From: Gammaproteobacteria bacterium
GTDB taxonomy: Bacteria > Pseudomonadota > Gammaproteobacteria > Enterobacterales > Neiellaceae
Length of the DNA stretch: 64,000 nucleotides
Direction of reading: 5' to 3'
Assembly (NCBI GenBank): GCA_017425245.1
Contig: JAFOOX010000040.1
Location: 1 to 64,000 of the forward strand
Shown here: piece by piece, positions 28,095 through 38,604 of the stretch
How positions within the stretch are numbered: position 1 is the first letter of the stretch
How the letters are laid out: every line of letters begins with the position of its first letter
Position numbers and translations under genes: made by a program
The notes under the pieces: model-generated
Databases searched by the model: none
Seen by the model: only the letters and a program-made list of their open reading frames with translations
What the model was told of the DNA's origin: nothing

Positions 28095-30869
28095 ATGTCT
28101 ACCCTGACTCTGCAACTGCGTCGTCATCTGCTGGCCTGTGCCGTGGTCGCGGCCATCGTCGGCTGCGGCGGTGAACGGACGGAAGCCGAATATCTGAGTT
28201 CGGCGTCTACCTATGCAGCCGACAATAAACACGCTGCAGCTATCATCGAGTACAAGAACGCGTTGCAGCAGAATCCGCGCAACGTCGATAGCCGGCTGGC
28301 GCTGGCTGCGAGCTATCTGGTGGTTGGTGATGCGGCCAGCGCCGAGAAGGAACTGCGGCGGGCGGCGGAACTGGGTGCCAGCAGCGAGCAGGTACTGCCG
28401 TCGCTGGTGCGGGCGCTCAACCTGCAGCAACAGCATGAAGCGATTATCAAGGAGACGGCGCGGCTCGACAGCCTACCGCCAGCAACGCGCATCATGCTCC
28501 ATATCGCCCGTGGCCAGGCCTTTGTCAGCCTGGATCGTGAGGCTGAGGCCCGCGCTGAGTTCGAATTGGCCAACGAGCTCGACCCGCAGGCGCCCTTGGC
28601 TCGGCTTGGCGACGCCTATGTCAAGGTGTTTAACGATCAGGCCGAAGAAGCGCTGGCTGCCCTCGACACCTTGCTGGCCGATGCGCCGGCGCTGGAGGAG
28701 GCCTGGCTGCTGAAGGCCCGGCTGCAGCTGGCGCGGCGTGATGTCAGTGGTGCTATCGACTCTTTTGCCACCCTGATCAAGCTGGCACCGCAGGTGCTGG
28801 GTTATCGCCTGCTCTATGCCGAGGCCTTGCTGCAGGGAGAGCGTTATGACGAGGCGCGCACGGAACTGGCCAGCCTGCGCAAACAGATCCCCAAACATCC
28901 GGTGCCGCTCTACTACGAAGCGGTGATCGCCTTTTACGACAAGGACTGTGACAAGACTTTGGAGCGTGCCGGTGCGGTACTGCAGCAGCTGCCGCAGCAC
29001 GTCAACAGTCGCCTGTTGACCGGCTATTGTCACTATCTCAAGGGCAATCCTGAGCTGGCTTATGAGTTTTTGCGTGGCAGTGCCGCCCAGATGCCGCCCG
29101 AACATATGGCTCGCAAGGTGTTGGCACTGACCGAGTTCAAGCTCGGCTATCACGATCAGGCGGCCCAGACCCTCGAAGACTATCAGGGCTCCAGCGCGGC
29201 GGACGCCGAGCTGTTCTCCAACATCGGTGGCGCCCTGATCCGAGAGGGGCGGGCCGAGGATGCCAAGACCTTGCTGGAGCGTGCGGCGGCACAAGGCGGT
29301 AGCGACGCGGTGACGCGTGCTCGTCTCGGCATGGCCAAACTGGCACTGGATGACGAGTCGGGGCTGACCGATCTGCAGCAGGTGCTGGCGACTGACCCCG
29401 ACAACCAGCAAACCAAGGTGCTGCTCGGTCTTAACTTGCTGCAGCGCAACAAGAATGATGAGGCCAAGAAACTGGCCGACGAATGGCTGGCGGCCGAACC
29501 CAAGAATGTCGATGCCATCAATCTGTCGGCCCTGGTGGCCCGCGCTGTGGGTGACAATGCTCGCGCCCAGACCCTGCTGGATGAGGCCCTGACCCTTGAC
29601 CCGGTCAACCGTAACAGCCACACCCAGCTGATGCAGATGGCGTTGCTGGCCAAAGATATCGTCAAGGCTCGCGAGCACATTCGTGCCGTGCTTGATCCGG
29701 GCGAAGTGTCGTTGCCGCTGGTGGAACTGTGGTTCGGCGCTGAACAGGCGCTTGGTGACACCGCCAAGGTGGGGGACTATCTGGCTGCGCGGGTGGCCGT
29801 TAAGCCGGATGATGCCAGTGCACGCTTGGCCTTGGCCCGTTATCGCCTCTATCAGGGGCAACCCGCTGATGTGGAGGCTCTGCTCAGCCCGCTCAAGCCC
29901 GATGCGGGCCAGTATGCCGATGGTCAGTTGCTGCGGGCCCGTGCATTGCTGGCCAGCGACAAGGTGACCGAGGCCGAGAAGCTGCTGCGCGCCTGGCGCG
30001 ACGCCCAACCCAAGGATGCCCGTAGTTACCTGGCATTGGCTGAGTTTTATCTGAGTCAGCGTCAACTCGACAAGGCCGCGGCCGAGGCTCGCAGTGGTCT
30101 TAACGAGTACCCCAAGGGCAGCGCCTTGTTGATGATGATGGCGAGTATCGAGCTGCAGCGTGGCGATCTCGGTGCTGCCGCCGAGCAGATCAAGATCCTC
30201 GATCGTGAGCAGGTCGATAACCCCCAGGCGGATGAGTTGCGGGCCCGTCTGGCCTTGGCACAAGGGCGTGCCGACGAAGCGCTGACCTTTGCTCAGCGCT
30301 CGGCGGATGGCCAGCTCAGCGCGACCCGCGCCGCTCTGCTGGGCCAGACACTGGTTGCCGCCGGTTACAAGGACAAGGCGCGCGAATACCTGGAACAGCA
30401 TCTGCTGACGTCACCGAACAATGCGGCAGCGCGCAATGTACTTGCGGATCTCTATCTGCAGACGGAGCCCGACAAGGCGATTGCCAGTTACCGTGATGTG
30501 CTCAGGGTGCAACCGGACAATGTGCTGGCCCTCAACAATCTGGCCTGGTTACTGGGTGAGCGTGGCGAGGTGAAGGAGGCGATCCCCCTGGCTGAGCGTG
30601 CCAACAGCCTGTTCGCAGGTAATGCTATGGTTCAGGACACGCTGGGCGCCCTTTATCTCAAGGATGGTGATGGCGCCCGGGCATTGCCACTGATCGAAAA
30701 AGCCTCAGCAGCCATGCCCAAGGATCCGACGATCCGTCTCCATCTGGCCGAGGCGCTGGTCGCCACTGGCGATAAAGCGCAGGCCCAACAGATTTTGACC
30801 GAGCTGAAGGCCGGTCCCGATTTCGGCCACAAGGCTAAGATAGACGCACTGCTGGAAAAGAGCCGATGA
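28095..30869 (+). CDS. prsT: PrsT, TPR lipoprotein of the XrtA system
   Basis: Predicted periplasmic lipoprotein of 924 residues (lipobox I-V-G-C, Cys24). Almost all of it is tetratricopeptide repeats, for example [13 protein letters not shown] near the start and [13 protein letters not shown] near the end. This is the usual third member of prsK-prsR-prsT. A role as a scaffold for polysaccharide or protein secretion is likely but not proven. It begins 19 bases after prsR, and its stop overlaps the next start (ATGA). Confidence 0.9.
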   Translation: MSTLTLQLRRHLLACAVVAAIVGCGGERTEAEYLSSASTYAADNKHAAAIIEYKNALQQNPRNVDSRLALAASYLVVGDAASAEKELRRAAELGASSEQVLPSLVRALNLQQQHEAIIKETARLDSLPPATRIMLHIARGQAFVSLDREAEARAEFELANELDPQAPLARLGDAYVKVFNDQAEEALAALDTLLADAPALEEAWLLKARLQLARRDVSGAIDSFATLIKLAPQVLGYRLLYAEALLQGERYDEARTELASLRKQIPKHPVPLYYEAVIAFYDKDCDKTLERAGAVLQQLPQHVNSRLLTGYCHYLKGNPELAYEFLRGSAAQMPPEHMARKVLALTEFKLGYHDQAAQTLEDYQGSSAADAELFSNIGGALIREGRAEDAKTLLERAAAQGGSDAVTRARLGMAKLALDDESGLTDLQQVLATDPDNQQTKVLLGLNLLQRNKNDEAKKLADEWLAAEPKNVDAINLSALVARAVGDNARAQTLLDEALTLDPVNRNSHTQLMQMALLAKDIVKAREHIRAVLDPGEVSLPLVELWFGAEQALGDTAKVGDYLAARVAVKPDDASARLALARYRLYQGQPADVEALLSPLKPDAGQYADGQLLRARALLASDKVTEAEKLLRAWRDAQPKDARSYLALAEFYLSQRQLDKAAAEARSGLNEYPKGSALLMMMASIELQRGDLGAAAEQIKILDREQVDNPQADELRARLALAQGRADEALTFAQRSADGQLSATRAALLGQTLVAAGYKDKAREYLEQHLLTSPNNAAARNVLADLYLQTEPDKAIASYRDVLRVQPDNVLALNNLAWLLGERGEVKEAIPLAERANSLFAGNAMVQDTLGALYLKDGDGARALPLIEKASAAMPKDPTIRLHLAEALVATGDKAQAQQILTELKAGPDFGHKAKIDALLEKSR

Positions 30870-31762
30870 CCACCGCCCAGCCCGGATACATGACGGTTGA
30901 TGTCGAGGAGTATTTTCAGGTAGCGGCCTTTGCCGGCACCCTGGACAAGGCGCAGTGGGACCAACTGCCGTCACGTCTCGACTGGTGCATGGACCGGGTG
31001 TTGGCCGGCTTTGATGACGCCGGTATCAAGGCCACCTTTTTTGTGCTGGGCTGGATCGCTGAACGCCACCCGGCGGTGATTCGCCGGCTAGTGGCAGAGG
31101 GGCATGAGCTTGGCAGCCATGGCTATGGCCACGACAAGCTGGAAAACTTGACCCGGGCCAGTTTTGTTGAGGATATCCGCAAGGCCAAGGCGATTCTGGA
31201 ACAGGTGGGCGGTGTTGAAGTGAAGGGCTATCGCGCCCCCTGCTTCTCGATCACCCCTGACAACAACTGGGCCCACGATGAGATCCTGGCCGCCGGGCAT
31301 AGCTACAGCTCCAGCGTCTTTCCCATCCGTCATGACCTGTATGGGGCGCCACTGGCGCCCAGAACGCCATTCCAGCTGGCCAATGGTCTGGTCGAGATTC
31401 CGGCAACCACGGCCCGCCATTTGGGTCGCAACTGGCCGGCTGCAGGCGGCGGCTTCTTCCGACTGCTGCCTTTTACCCTGTTTCATCAGCTGTGGCAAAG
31501 CGCCCGCAAGCAGGGGGTGCCAAGTATCTTTTACTTCCATCCGTGGGAAGTCGACCCGCAGCAGCCGCGGGTTGAGGGGGCGCCACTGCGCTCCCGTTTT
31601 CGCCATTACCTTAATCTCCATCAGACGGAACCGCGTTTGCGTCAGCTGCTGGCCCGTTACCAGTGGCAGCGGCTGGACAGCCTGGCGGTTGCCGGCCCAT
31701 GGCCACAGGTCAGCTCCTGGCCGGATGTCGCTCAGGGGCTGACGGGGTGTGGTTGCCGCTGA
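30866..31762 (+). CDS. XrtA-associated polysaccharide deacetylase
   Basis: NodB-fold deacetylase of 298 residues with the DUF3473-type C-terminus found in exosortase loci. Metal and catalytic residues are visible: T-V-D-V-E-E-Y-F near the N-terminus (Asp12), S-H-G-Y-G-H with His85 and His89, and [14 protein letters not shown] in the second half is typical of this subfamily. No signal peptide is seen, so it probably acts on a cytoplasmic or membrane-bound glycan intermediate. It is coupled to prsT by an ATGA overlap. Confidence 0.9.
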   Translation: MTTAQPGYMTVDVEEYFQVAAFAGTLDKAQWDQLPSRLDWCMDRVLAGFDDAGIKATFFVLGWIAERHPAVIRRLVAEGHELGSHGYGHDKLENLTRASFVEDIRKAKAILEQVGGVEVKGYRAPCFSITPDNNWAHDEILAAGHSYSSSVFPIRHDLYGAPLAPRTPFQLANGLVEIPATTARHLGRNWPAAGGGFFRLLPFTLFHQLWQSARKQGVPSIFYFHPWEVDPQQPRVEGAPLRSRFRHYLNLHQTEPRLRQLLARYQWQRLDSLAVAGPWPQVSSWPDVAQGLTGCGCR

Positions 31763-31850
31763 CGGTCATCGTGTTGGCATGAAGCGGTTGCTATGATGCT
31801 CGCCACAACGACAGTCGTGGTAGCAGCAGGGTGACGATGAGGGGGCATGG

Positions 31851-33344
31851 ATGGTGATGCAGCAGGAGCCGCTGGTGGCTGGTTGGTGGTCGCAGTGGCG
31901 CGCCACTTTGGTCGTTGTATTGGTGGGGGCCGTGGTGTGCGCCGTGCTCTGGCCGACCACGCTCAGCCTCTATGCCCGCTGGATCCGCATGGACGAAGCC
32001 TACAGCCATGGCTTCCTGTTACTGGCAGCGGTGCTGGTGCTCATTGCCCAGCAGCCTTGGCCTGCCATGCAGACCGGGCGGCGTTGGCCTTGGCTACTGG
32101 CAATGCTCCCGGTTGCCATGCTGTGGTGGGTCGGTCATCTGGCGGACATCATCCTGTTCGAACAGCTTTGCCTACCCCTCTTGTGGTTGTGTGGGGTGGG
32201 GGCCATTTGGTCGAGCTCAGCGTTGCGCGCCTTTGCTTTCCCGATCCTGTTTCTCTATTTCGCCATTCCCATCTGGGACCATCTGGTACCGGTGTTGGTG
32301 GATACTGCGGTCCATGTGGTCTCCTTTTTGGTGGCCCGTACCGATATTCCAGTGATGATGCAGGGCGATCAGATCGAAATCCCCAGTGGCATTATCACCG
32401 TTGCCGATGGTTGCTCTGGCGAGCGCTATCTGGTTGTCGGCTTGGCTTTCGGTACCCTGGCTGCCCGTCTTTATTTCAGTCGCGCCGGTTGGCGGGCGCT
32501 GATCATCGTGCTGGCGCTGGTTTTGGGGCTGGTAACCAACTGGGTGCGTATTTACCTGCTGGTGCTGATCGGCTACGCCACCGAGATGCGCAGCAGCCTG
32601 ATGCATGATCACGAGCTCTTTGGATTCGTACTCTTTGCTATCATCTTTGCCTTTCTGGTGTGGCTGATCCGCGCCCACAGTGATCAACAGTCGCCGCCAG
32701 CACCGACGGCGCCGCCACGGCGTCTGAACGGCAGCTGGATGGCCGGCGGTGGCTGGTTGCTACTGTTGGCCCTGCCTCATGTCAGCGCCACTCTGCTGAC
32801 CAGTGGTCCTGGAATCAGCCCGCTGCCGCTGCCGGAATTGGCAGCGACCAAGGTTGACTGGCCGTTGGGACGGCCGCTGTTTCGGCAGCGCAATGAAGCC
32901 CGCCTAGAGCAAAGCTGGCAGTTGAGCGAGCAACCTGCGGCGTGGATCAACCTCACCCATACTGGCTTTGGTGATGCACCAGACCTCTTTCCCTACAGCA
33001 CGCTGCTGCTGCGCGACGACTGGGTGATTCTCGGTCAGCGGGTGATCCGCGACGACGATGGCCACCAGGGGCGGGAGCTGGAACTACGCGGCCGCTATGG
33101 CGGCGAGCGCTATCTTGTGCGCTACTTTCTGGCGGTGGGTGATATGGTGACCACCAACCCCTATCTGGCCAAGCTGGCTGAGATCCCGGCACGTCTCAGT
33201 GGCCGGCCTACCGGCACCCGCTTGGCACTTATTGCTCATTGTCTGCTGCAGGATTGCGCTGCCGCCCGGTTGAAGCTCGAGCAGTTGAGCGCAGAGGATC
33301 CCCGTGTGATCCTGTCCACCTATCTCAATGGTGATTGGCCATGA
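31851..33344 (+). CDS. xrtA: Exosortase A fused to EpsI domain
   Basis: Integral membrane transpeptidase-like enzyme of 497 residues that processes and anchors PEP-CTERM proteins. Residues 1-275 form the multi-helix exosortase domain with the catalytic triad: Cys188 in V-A-D-G-C-S-G, Arg233 in N-W-V-R-I-Y and His254 in D-H-E-L-F-G. Residues about 290-497 are the EpsI domain, a periplasmic module often encoded separately. GAGGGG precedes the ATG. There is an 88-base gap after the deacetylase, with no terminator. The stop overlaps the next start (ATGA). Confidence 0.93.
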   Translation: MVMQQEPLVAGWWSQWRATLVVVLVGAVVCAVLWPTTLSLYARWIRMDEAYSHGFLLLAAVLVLIAQQPWPAMQTGRRWPWLLAMLPVAMLWWVGHLADIILFEQLCLPLLWLCGVGAIWSSSALRAFAFPILFLYFAIPIWDHLVPVLVDTAVHVVSFLVARTDIPVMMQGDQIEIPSGIITVADGCSGERYLVVGLAFGTLAARLYFSRAGWRALIIVLALVLGLVTNWVRIYLLVLIGYATEMRSSLMHDHELFGFVLFAIIFAFLVWLIRAHSDQQSPPAPTAPPRRLNGSWMAGGGWLLLLALPHVSATLLTSGPGISPLPLPELAATKVDWPLGRPLFRQRNEARLEQSWQLSEQPAAWINLTHTGFGDAPDLFPYSTLLLRDDWVILGQRVIRDDDGHQGRELELRGRYGGERYLVRYFLAVGDMVTTNPYLAKLAEIPARLSGRPTGTRLALIAHCLLQDCAAARLKLEQLSAEDPRVILSTYLNGDWP

Positions 33345-34483
33345 CCCTGTTGTTCTGGTTTTTTGCCCTGCTGCTGCTCTACATCTACATCGGTTACCCG
33401 CTGCTAGCCCGCCATTTGGCCACCAGCCGGCCACGGCCAATCGCTCGCAGCGAGGCGCTGCCCAAAGTCACCATCCTTACCGCCGCCTTCAACGAGGCCA
33501 AGGAGATCGAACAGACCATCCGCAATAAGATGGCGCTCGACTATCCGGCAGAGCTGCTGGAGATGATTGTCATCTCCGACGAATCTGAAGATGGCACTGA
33601 TGAGATCGTGCAGCGGCTGGCCGCTGAATCACCGATTGCCCTGCGCCTGATCCGCCAGAGCCCGCGCCAGGGCAAGACTGCTGCGCTCAATCTGGCGGTG
33701 CCTGAGGCCAGCGGCGAGATCCTGCTGTTTGCCGATGCCAACTCGCTGTATGCGCCAGATGCGCTGCGCCGGCTGGTGGCCAACTTCGGCGATCCTCACG
33801 TGGGTTATGTCACTGGCCAGATGCTCTACACCAACCCGGATGGTTCACTGGTCGGCGATGGCTGCAGTGGCTATATGCGCTTTGAGAACAAGCTGCGCAG
33901 CTGGGAGAGTGCCTTTGGCTCCATCGTCGGCGTTGATGGCGGCGTTGATGCGATGCGCCGGGCCATCTATCGGCCGATGCGGGCCGACCAGCTGCCCGAT
34001 TTCGTTCAGCCATTGCAGGTGGTCGCCCAGGGGTACCGGGTGGTGTACGAGCCGCAGGCGGTACTGCAGGAGCACACCCTGACTGACGCTGGCCGCGAGT
34101 ACCGGATGCGGGTGCGGGTGGCGCTGCGCGCCCTGTGGGCCATGTGGGATATGCGCGAACTATTCAATCCGCTGCGCCACGGCCTCTTTGCCTGGCAACT
34201 GCTGTCGCACAAGCTGCTGCGCTATCTGGCTTTTGTGCCGCTTATCGGGGTGTTGTTGAGCAATCTGGCGCTGCTGGCCGCCCCCTTCTACAAACTGACC
34301 CTGGCCTGCCAGTTGCTGTTTTACATCGCCGCCTATCTGGGCTGGCGCAAGGGCAGCGCCGAGGCCCCGGCGCTGGTCACCGTTCCCTACTATTTCACCC
34401 TGATCAACTGGGCCTGTGCCGAGGCGGCGTGGATGTTTGTGCAGGGCAAGAAGATCGCATTGTGGAAACCGCGGGAAGGCTGA
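33341..34483 (+). CDS. Membrane-anchored family 2 glycosyltransferase
   Basis: Processive-type GT2 enzyme of 380 residues. An N-terminal membrane helix (about 2-22) is followed by the GT-A domain with V-T-I-L-T-A-A-F-N-E and the metal-binding F-A-D-A-N-S. Further helices at the C-terminus (about 285-345) anchor it in the inner membrane. It probably adds a sugar to a lipid-linked intermediate or polymerises a glycan at the cytoplasmic face; the sugar is unknown. The start is the ATG at 33341, overlapping the xrtA stop. Confidence 0.85.
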   Translation: MTLLFWFFALLLLYIYIGYPLLARHLATSRPRPIARSEALPKVTILTAAFNEAKEIEQTIRNKMALDYPAELLEMIVISDESEDGTDEIVQRLAAESPIALRLIRQSPRQGKTAALNLAVPEASGEILLFADANSLYAPDALRRLVANFGDPHVGYVTGQMLYTNPDGSLVGDGCSGYMRFENKLRSWESAFGSIVGVDGGVDAMRRAIYRPMRADQLPDFVQPLQVVAQGYRVVYEPQAVLQEHTLTDAGREYRMRVRVALRALWAMWDMRELFNPLRHGLFAWQLLSHKLLRYLAFVPLIGVLLSNLALLAAPFYKLTLACQLLFYIAAYLGWRKGSAEAPALVTVPYYFTLINWACAEAAWMFVQGKKIALWKPREG

Positions 34484-35604
34484 TGCGAGTTATCCACCTG
34501 ATCGACAGTGGCGGTTATTACGGCGCCGAGCGCATGCTGCTGGAACTGATCACTGCTCAGCGCGCAGCCGGCATTGATGCCAGCCTGATCAGCCACGGCG
34601 ATGGCGGTTGTGACCCCAAGGCGATAGAGCAGGAAGCACAGCGGCGCGGGTTGCCATTGGAATGCTGGCGCGGCGACTTCTTCGCTCGCCTGCGCGGGCT
34701 GCTGGGCCGTTGCGATCAGCAGGCGGTGCTGCACAGCCACGGCTACAAGTTCAACGTGCCCTTGGCCCTGCTGCCGCGGCGTTGCACGGTGGTAGCGACA
34801 GTCCATGGTTTTACCGAGCTGCGCCTGAGCCGCAAGATGGGGATCTATGCCCTGCTCGACCGGCTGGCGCTGCGCCGTTTGGATGGTGCGGCCTTTGTCG
34901 CTGCCAAGGTCGCGGCCGATGCCCGCATCACCCTGGATGGCCGCCGTTATCAGCAAATCGCCAACGGCATTGATGCTGCGTTGCCGGTCCTGCAGCCGTT
35001 ACCTGACTCTTTGGCTAGCGTGATTGCGGGTCGGGACGTTGTACTGTCCTTAGGTCGGCTGAGCCCGGAAAAGGGGCTGGATCTCCTTCTCCGTGCCTTT
35101 GCCAGAGTTAGTCCCACCTATCCTCAAGCACTATTGGTGATTGCGGGTGAAGGTGGCTTGGGCCCTTCGTTAAGAGAGTTGGCAGCGCAGCTTGGTATTG
35201 CCCCCAAAGTGCATTTTGCCGGGTATGTCGCTGCGGCCGACAGCCTGTTAGCGGCGGTTCGGGTGCTGGCGCAGCCGTCGTGGACTGAGGGGATGCCGAT
35301 GACGGTGCTGGAGGCAATGCGCAGGGGGACGCCCGTCATTGCGACCAGAGTGGGATCTTTGCCTCAACTACTTGATGCGCGGGAGGGTGAACCTGCGGCT
35401 GGCTTGTTATTGGCGCCAGGTGATGAGGAGGCTCTGGCGGCAGCAATCGATCAGATGCTGGGATCGCCACAGCAGGCGGTCATGCTGGGCCAACAAGCAC
35501 AACAGCGCTTTAAGGCCTACTACAGCGCTACTGCCATGGCGGAGCGTTATTTGGCCTTTTATCATCAGTGCCGCAATCGTGGCCGCCGCAAGGTATCGAC
35601 ATGA
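34483..35604 (+). CDS. Family 4 glycosyltransferase
   Basis: Cytoplasmic retaining GT-B glycosyltransferase of 373 residues. The N-terminal acceptor half begins V-I-H-L-I-D-S-G-G-Y-Y-G-A-E-R. The donor half has L-S-L-G-R-L-S-P-E-K-G and the sugar-nucleotide motif E-G-M-P-M-T-V-L-E-A-M. The start ATG overlaps the stop of the previous gene by one base. Donor and acceptor are unknown. Part of the coupled glycosyltransferase run from 33341 to 42566. Confidence 0.87.
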   Translation: MRVIHLIDSGGYYGAERMLLELITAQRAAGIDASLISHGDGGCDPKAIEQEAQRRGLPLECWRGDFFARLRGLLGRCDQQAVLHSHGYKFNVPLALLPRRCTVVATVHGFTELRLSRKMGIYALLDRLALRRLDGAAFVAAKVAADARITLDGRRYQQIANGIDAALPVLQPLPDSLASVIAGRDVVLSLGRLSPEKGLDLLLRAFARVSPTYPQALLVIAGEGGLGPSLRELAAQLGIAPKVHFAGYVAAADSLLAAVRVLAQPSWTEGMPMTVLEAMRRGTPVIATRVGSLPQLLDAREGEPAAGLLLAPGDEEALAAAIDQMLGSPQQAVMLGQQAQQRFKAYYSATAMAERYLAFYHQCRNRGRRKVST

Positions 35605-36500
35605 GCAACAGCAGTAGCAGCCGGCCGTCGCTGAGCCGCGTGTCGGTGATCATTCCGCTTTATAACCGGGCAGACTACATCGAGCAGACGGTTCGCTCGG
35701 TACTGGCCCAGACCCTGCCGGTGGCGGAGCTGATCGTGGTCGACGATGGCTCGACCGATGATGGCGCGGCCAAAGTCGCGGCCATCGCCGGGGTCACTCT
35801 GCTGCGCCATGAGGGTGGGGCCAACAAGGGCCAGGCGGCCTCTATCAACCTTGGCCTGAGACAGGCAAGCGGTGAGGTGATCGCCATTCTCGACAGTGAT
35901 GACTACTGGCACCCCCAGTTTATCGAGACGCTGCTGGCTCGCCTCAACGCTCCCGATCAGCCTGATCTGGTCTATGCCAATGGCAGCGCGGTGGATGGCG
36001 ACGGCGGTTACCTCTATCCGCTGTTTGGCGCCGGCCATATTGAACGCAACGAAGCGTGGCGGCTGCTGGTTGATTGCTACATTGCCAGTCCGGGCCTTTA
36101 TCTCGCCCGCCGCAGCCTCTATCAGCGCGTCGGCGAGGTCGACGAAAGTCTGCGCGCTGCCCAGGACCACGACATGCTGCTGCGGCTGGCAGAGCAGGGA
36201 CGGCTCGCCTATGTCGACCAGCCACTGTTCTATTACCGCAAGCATGGTGACTCGATCAGCGCTCGCGGTCAGGAGCGACGCTGGCGCAACGGCTTTGTCA
36301 TTCTCGCCAAAGCCCGTTGCCGTTATCCCTATCCGCCACGGGCCCTGCGCAAACGGCAGGCGGTACTGCACTATCGCTTGGGGCAGGTACTGCGCCAACA
36401 GGGGCAGGGGATGCGTGGCGGGCTGCATCTGCTGGCGGCACTGCTGCTTGACCCGCAGCGGGCGCTGGCGGTGGCGACCGGCCGGGAGCGCAAGGCATGA
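35601..36500 (+). CDS. Family 2 glycosyltransferase
   Basis: GT-A glycosyltransferase of 299 residues. V-S-V-I-I-P-L-Y-N-R-A at the start, V-D-D-G-S-T-D-D and the metal-binding D-S-D-D-Y-W are the family hallmarks. Soluble or peripheral; no membrane helices are seen. It probably adds one sugar to the repeat unit. Start ATG at 35601 overlaps the previous stop (ATGA), which argues for translational coupling. Confidence 0.87.
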   Translation: MSNSSSSRPSLSRVSVIIPLYNRADYIEQTVRSVLAQTLPVAELIVVDDGSTDDGAAKVAAIAGVTLLRHEGGANKGQAASINLGLRQASGEVIAILDSDDYWHPQFIETLLARLNAPDQPDLVYANGSAVDGDGGYLYPLFGAGHIERNEAWRLLVDCYIASPGLYLARRSLYQRVGEVDESLRAAQDHDMLLRLAEQGRLAYVDQPLFYYRKHGDSISARGQERRWRNGFVILAKARCRYPYPPRALRKRQAVLHYRLGQVLRQQGQGMRGGLHLLAALLLDPQRALAVATGRERKA

Positions 36501-37600
36501 TTGTGGTGACGGCAGATACCCGCCATCTGGTGTTTGTGCTGGACATGTTCAGCACCGCTCATGCCGGCACCGAGAGCCAGTTTCTCAAGCTGGCGCGCGG
36601 CTTGATTGCGCGTGGCCATACGGTCACGGTCGGCTTGCTGCGTGACAGCGCCTTGCTGCGCCAACAACTGCCCGAGGCAGAGATTGTCGATCTGCGCGCC
36701 GGCCGCATCGCCGCTATCGGCTCTTGGTGGCGGATCTTCTGCTTCTTGCGCCAGCAACGGCGGGCCGGTGGGCGGGTGGTGCAGGTGATGTTCAATGATG
36801 CATCGCTGATGGTGCCGCCGCTGGCAGCACTGCAGGGCATGAAGTGCATCATCACTCGTCTCGACATGGGGTTCTGGTATACCCCCATGCTGGTAAGGCT
36901 GCTGCGTCTGACCCGCTATTTTGTCAGCTGCGCCCTCTCCAACAGCAAGGCGGTAGACGAGGTGACGCGCCGGGTCGAGGGCTTTGCCCCCGAGCGTACG
37001 GCAGTGATCTACAACGGCTACCAGCCGCCTGCAGCGGTAACGCCTCAGCCACGTGGCCCCGGCGTACGCCTTGGGCTGGTGGCCAATATCCGGCCGATCA
37101 AACGGATGCAGGACGCCATCGCGGCGCTGGCGCAGCTGGTGCCCGATTGTCCGGAACTGGAACTGGTGATCGTCGGTGGAGGCGACAGCAGTACGCTACG
37201 TGCCCAAGCGGAACAACTTGGGGTGGGCGATAAGGTAGTGTTCACGGGCGCCCGCCACGATCCGGAATCCTGGATCGCCAGTTTTGATATTGCGCTGCTC
37301 TGTTCGGAGTCCGAAGGCTTCTCCAATGCCATTGTCGAGTACCTGCAGCAGGGCAAACCGGTGGTCTGCACCCGCACTGGCGGCAATCCGGAGGCGGTGG
37401 TGGATGGCGTGAATGGCTATCTTTATCCGGTGGCTGATGTCGACGCGCTGGTGGCCTGCCTCAAACCGTTGGTAGCCGATGCGTCCCTGCGTCAGCGGCT
37501 GGGTGAAGCGGCGCGGCACAGCGTCGCTCATTTGACCCTCGACCATCTGATCGATGAACATCAGCGCCTGTATGCCCGGTTGGTGGGGGCGAATCTATGA
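36497..37600 (+). CDS. Family 4 glycosyltransferase
   Basis: GT-B glycosyltransferase of 367 residues. The N-terminal half opens with L-V-F-V-L-D-M-F-S-T-A-H-A-G-T-E. The donor half contains L-V-A-N-I-R-P-I-K and S-E-S-E-G-F-S-N-A-I-V-E-Y, the nucleotide-sugar motif. Cytoplasmic, acting on a lipid-linked sugar chain. Coupled to its neighbours by ATGA overlaps at both ends. Substrate unknown. Confidence 0.87.
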   Translation: MIVVTADTRHLVFVLDMFSTAHAGTESQFLKLARGLIARGHTVTVGLLRDSALLRQQLPEAEIVDLRAGRIAAIGSWWRIFCFLRQQRRAGGRVVQVMFNDASLMVPPLAALQGMKCIITRLDMGFWYTPMLVRLLRLTRYFVSCALSNSKAVDEVTRRVEGFAPERTAVIYNGYQPPAAVTPQPRGPGVRLGLVANIRPIKRMQDAIAALAQLVPDCPELELVIVGGGDSSTLRAQAEQLGVGDKVVFTGARHDPESWIASFDIALLCSESEGFSNAIVEYLQQGKPVVCTRTGGNPEAVVDGVNGYLYPVADVDALVACLKPLVADASLRQRLGEAARHSVAHLTLDHLIDEHQRLYARLVGANL

Positions 37601-38604
37601 ACCTGCGCGCGCTTAAATCCCGTTTGGTGCGGTTGGCGGCGGCCTGCGGCGGCTATGCGCTGGCCCGAGTGCTGACGGCCCGTCAGCCCAAGATCCTGAT
37701 GTATCACCGCTTCAGCGAGCAGCCTGAGCCAGGTCATGTCGACCGGCTGAGCTGGCGCCAGCAGCTGGCCTATCTCAAGCGCCACCATCAGGTGATGAAC
37801 ATGGCCCAGTTCATCGCGTTACGTGCGCGTAATGCGGTGCCACCCCACACGGTGGTGCTGACCATTGACGATGGTTACGGCGATTTTTACAGCGTGGCCT
37901 TTCCCGAGCTGCAGCGAGCGGGGCTGTCGGCCACCTTGTTTGTCAGCACGGCGTTCATCGATGAACAGCTGTGGCTGTGGCCAGACCGGCTGGCCACCAT
38001 CATTGATCAGTTGCCGGAGGGCGAGCTGGCGCTGGCTGTGGTTGGCGAACCCCGCCGTTACCGGCTGCCGGCAGAGCGGCCGCGACTGGCGGCTGATCTC
38101 AAGGCCCAGCTGGTGCCATTGGCGCTGGCGCAAAAATATCAGCTGCTGAGTGCCTTGGCAGCGCCCTTTGGCATCGTGGTCGAGGGGCCGGTACCGGAGG
38201 CGTTTGCCCCCTGCAGCTGGGCTCAGCTACGAGAATTGCAGGCCGCCGGTATCGAGATTGGCGGCCACTCGGTTCATCATCCGATCCTCAGTGCCGAGGC
38301 GGATGAGCAGGTAAGGCGTGAGATCATCGACTGCAAACTGAAACTCGATGCTGAGCTACCACAGCCGGTGATCTCGTTCTGTTATCCCAATGGCGAAGCC
38401 GCGGACTATGACCAGCGCGCCAAGGCAGCCTGTCGTGACGCCGGCTTTACCAGCGCCGTGGCAGCCCACCACGATCACCTTGGTTTTGATGATAATTATG
38501 ATCTGCCCCGCTATTCCGGCAACCATGACATGTTCCATGTGGCTAAGGTGGCCAGTGGCATTGATTATCTGGGCCGGCGCTTAATGCAATGGGGCAAGGT
38601 ATGA
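37597..38604 (+). CDS. Polysaccharide deacetylase (NodB fold)
   Basis: Second deacetylase of the locus, 335 residues. T-I-D-D-G-Y-G-D carries the catalytic and metal-binding aspartates, and G-G-H-S-V-H-H-P provides the metal-binding histidines. The N-terminus has K-I-L-M-Y-H-R-F, usual for this group. No clear signal peptide. It differs from the XrtA-type deacetylase at 30866 and belongs to a more general carbohydrate esterase 4 group. It suggests an N-acetylated sugar in the repeat unit that is partly deacetylated. Confidence 0.85.
   Translation: MNLRALKSRLVRLAAACGGYALARVLTARQPKILMYHRFSEQPEPGHVDRLSWRQQLAYLKRHHQVMNMAQFIALRARNAVPPHTVVLTIDDGYGDFYSVAFPELQRAGLSATLFVSTAFIDEQLWLWPDRLATIIDQLPEGELALAVVGEPRRYRLPAERPRLAADLKAQLVPLALAQKYQLLSALAAPFGIVVEGPVPEAFAPCSWAQLRELQAAGIEIGGHSVHHPILSAEADEQVRREIIDCKLKLDAELPQPVISFCYPNGEAADYDQRAKAACRDAGFTSAVAAHHDHLGFDDNYDLPRYSGNHDMFHVAKVASGIDYLGRRLMQWGKV

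Noticed and set aside
31775-31795. TGGCATG...TTGC upstream of xrtA, resembling a sigma54 promoter
   Set aside because: GG and GC are twelve bases apart instead of ten, which sigma54 does not accept.
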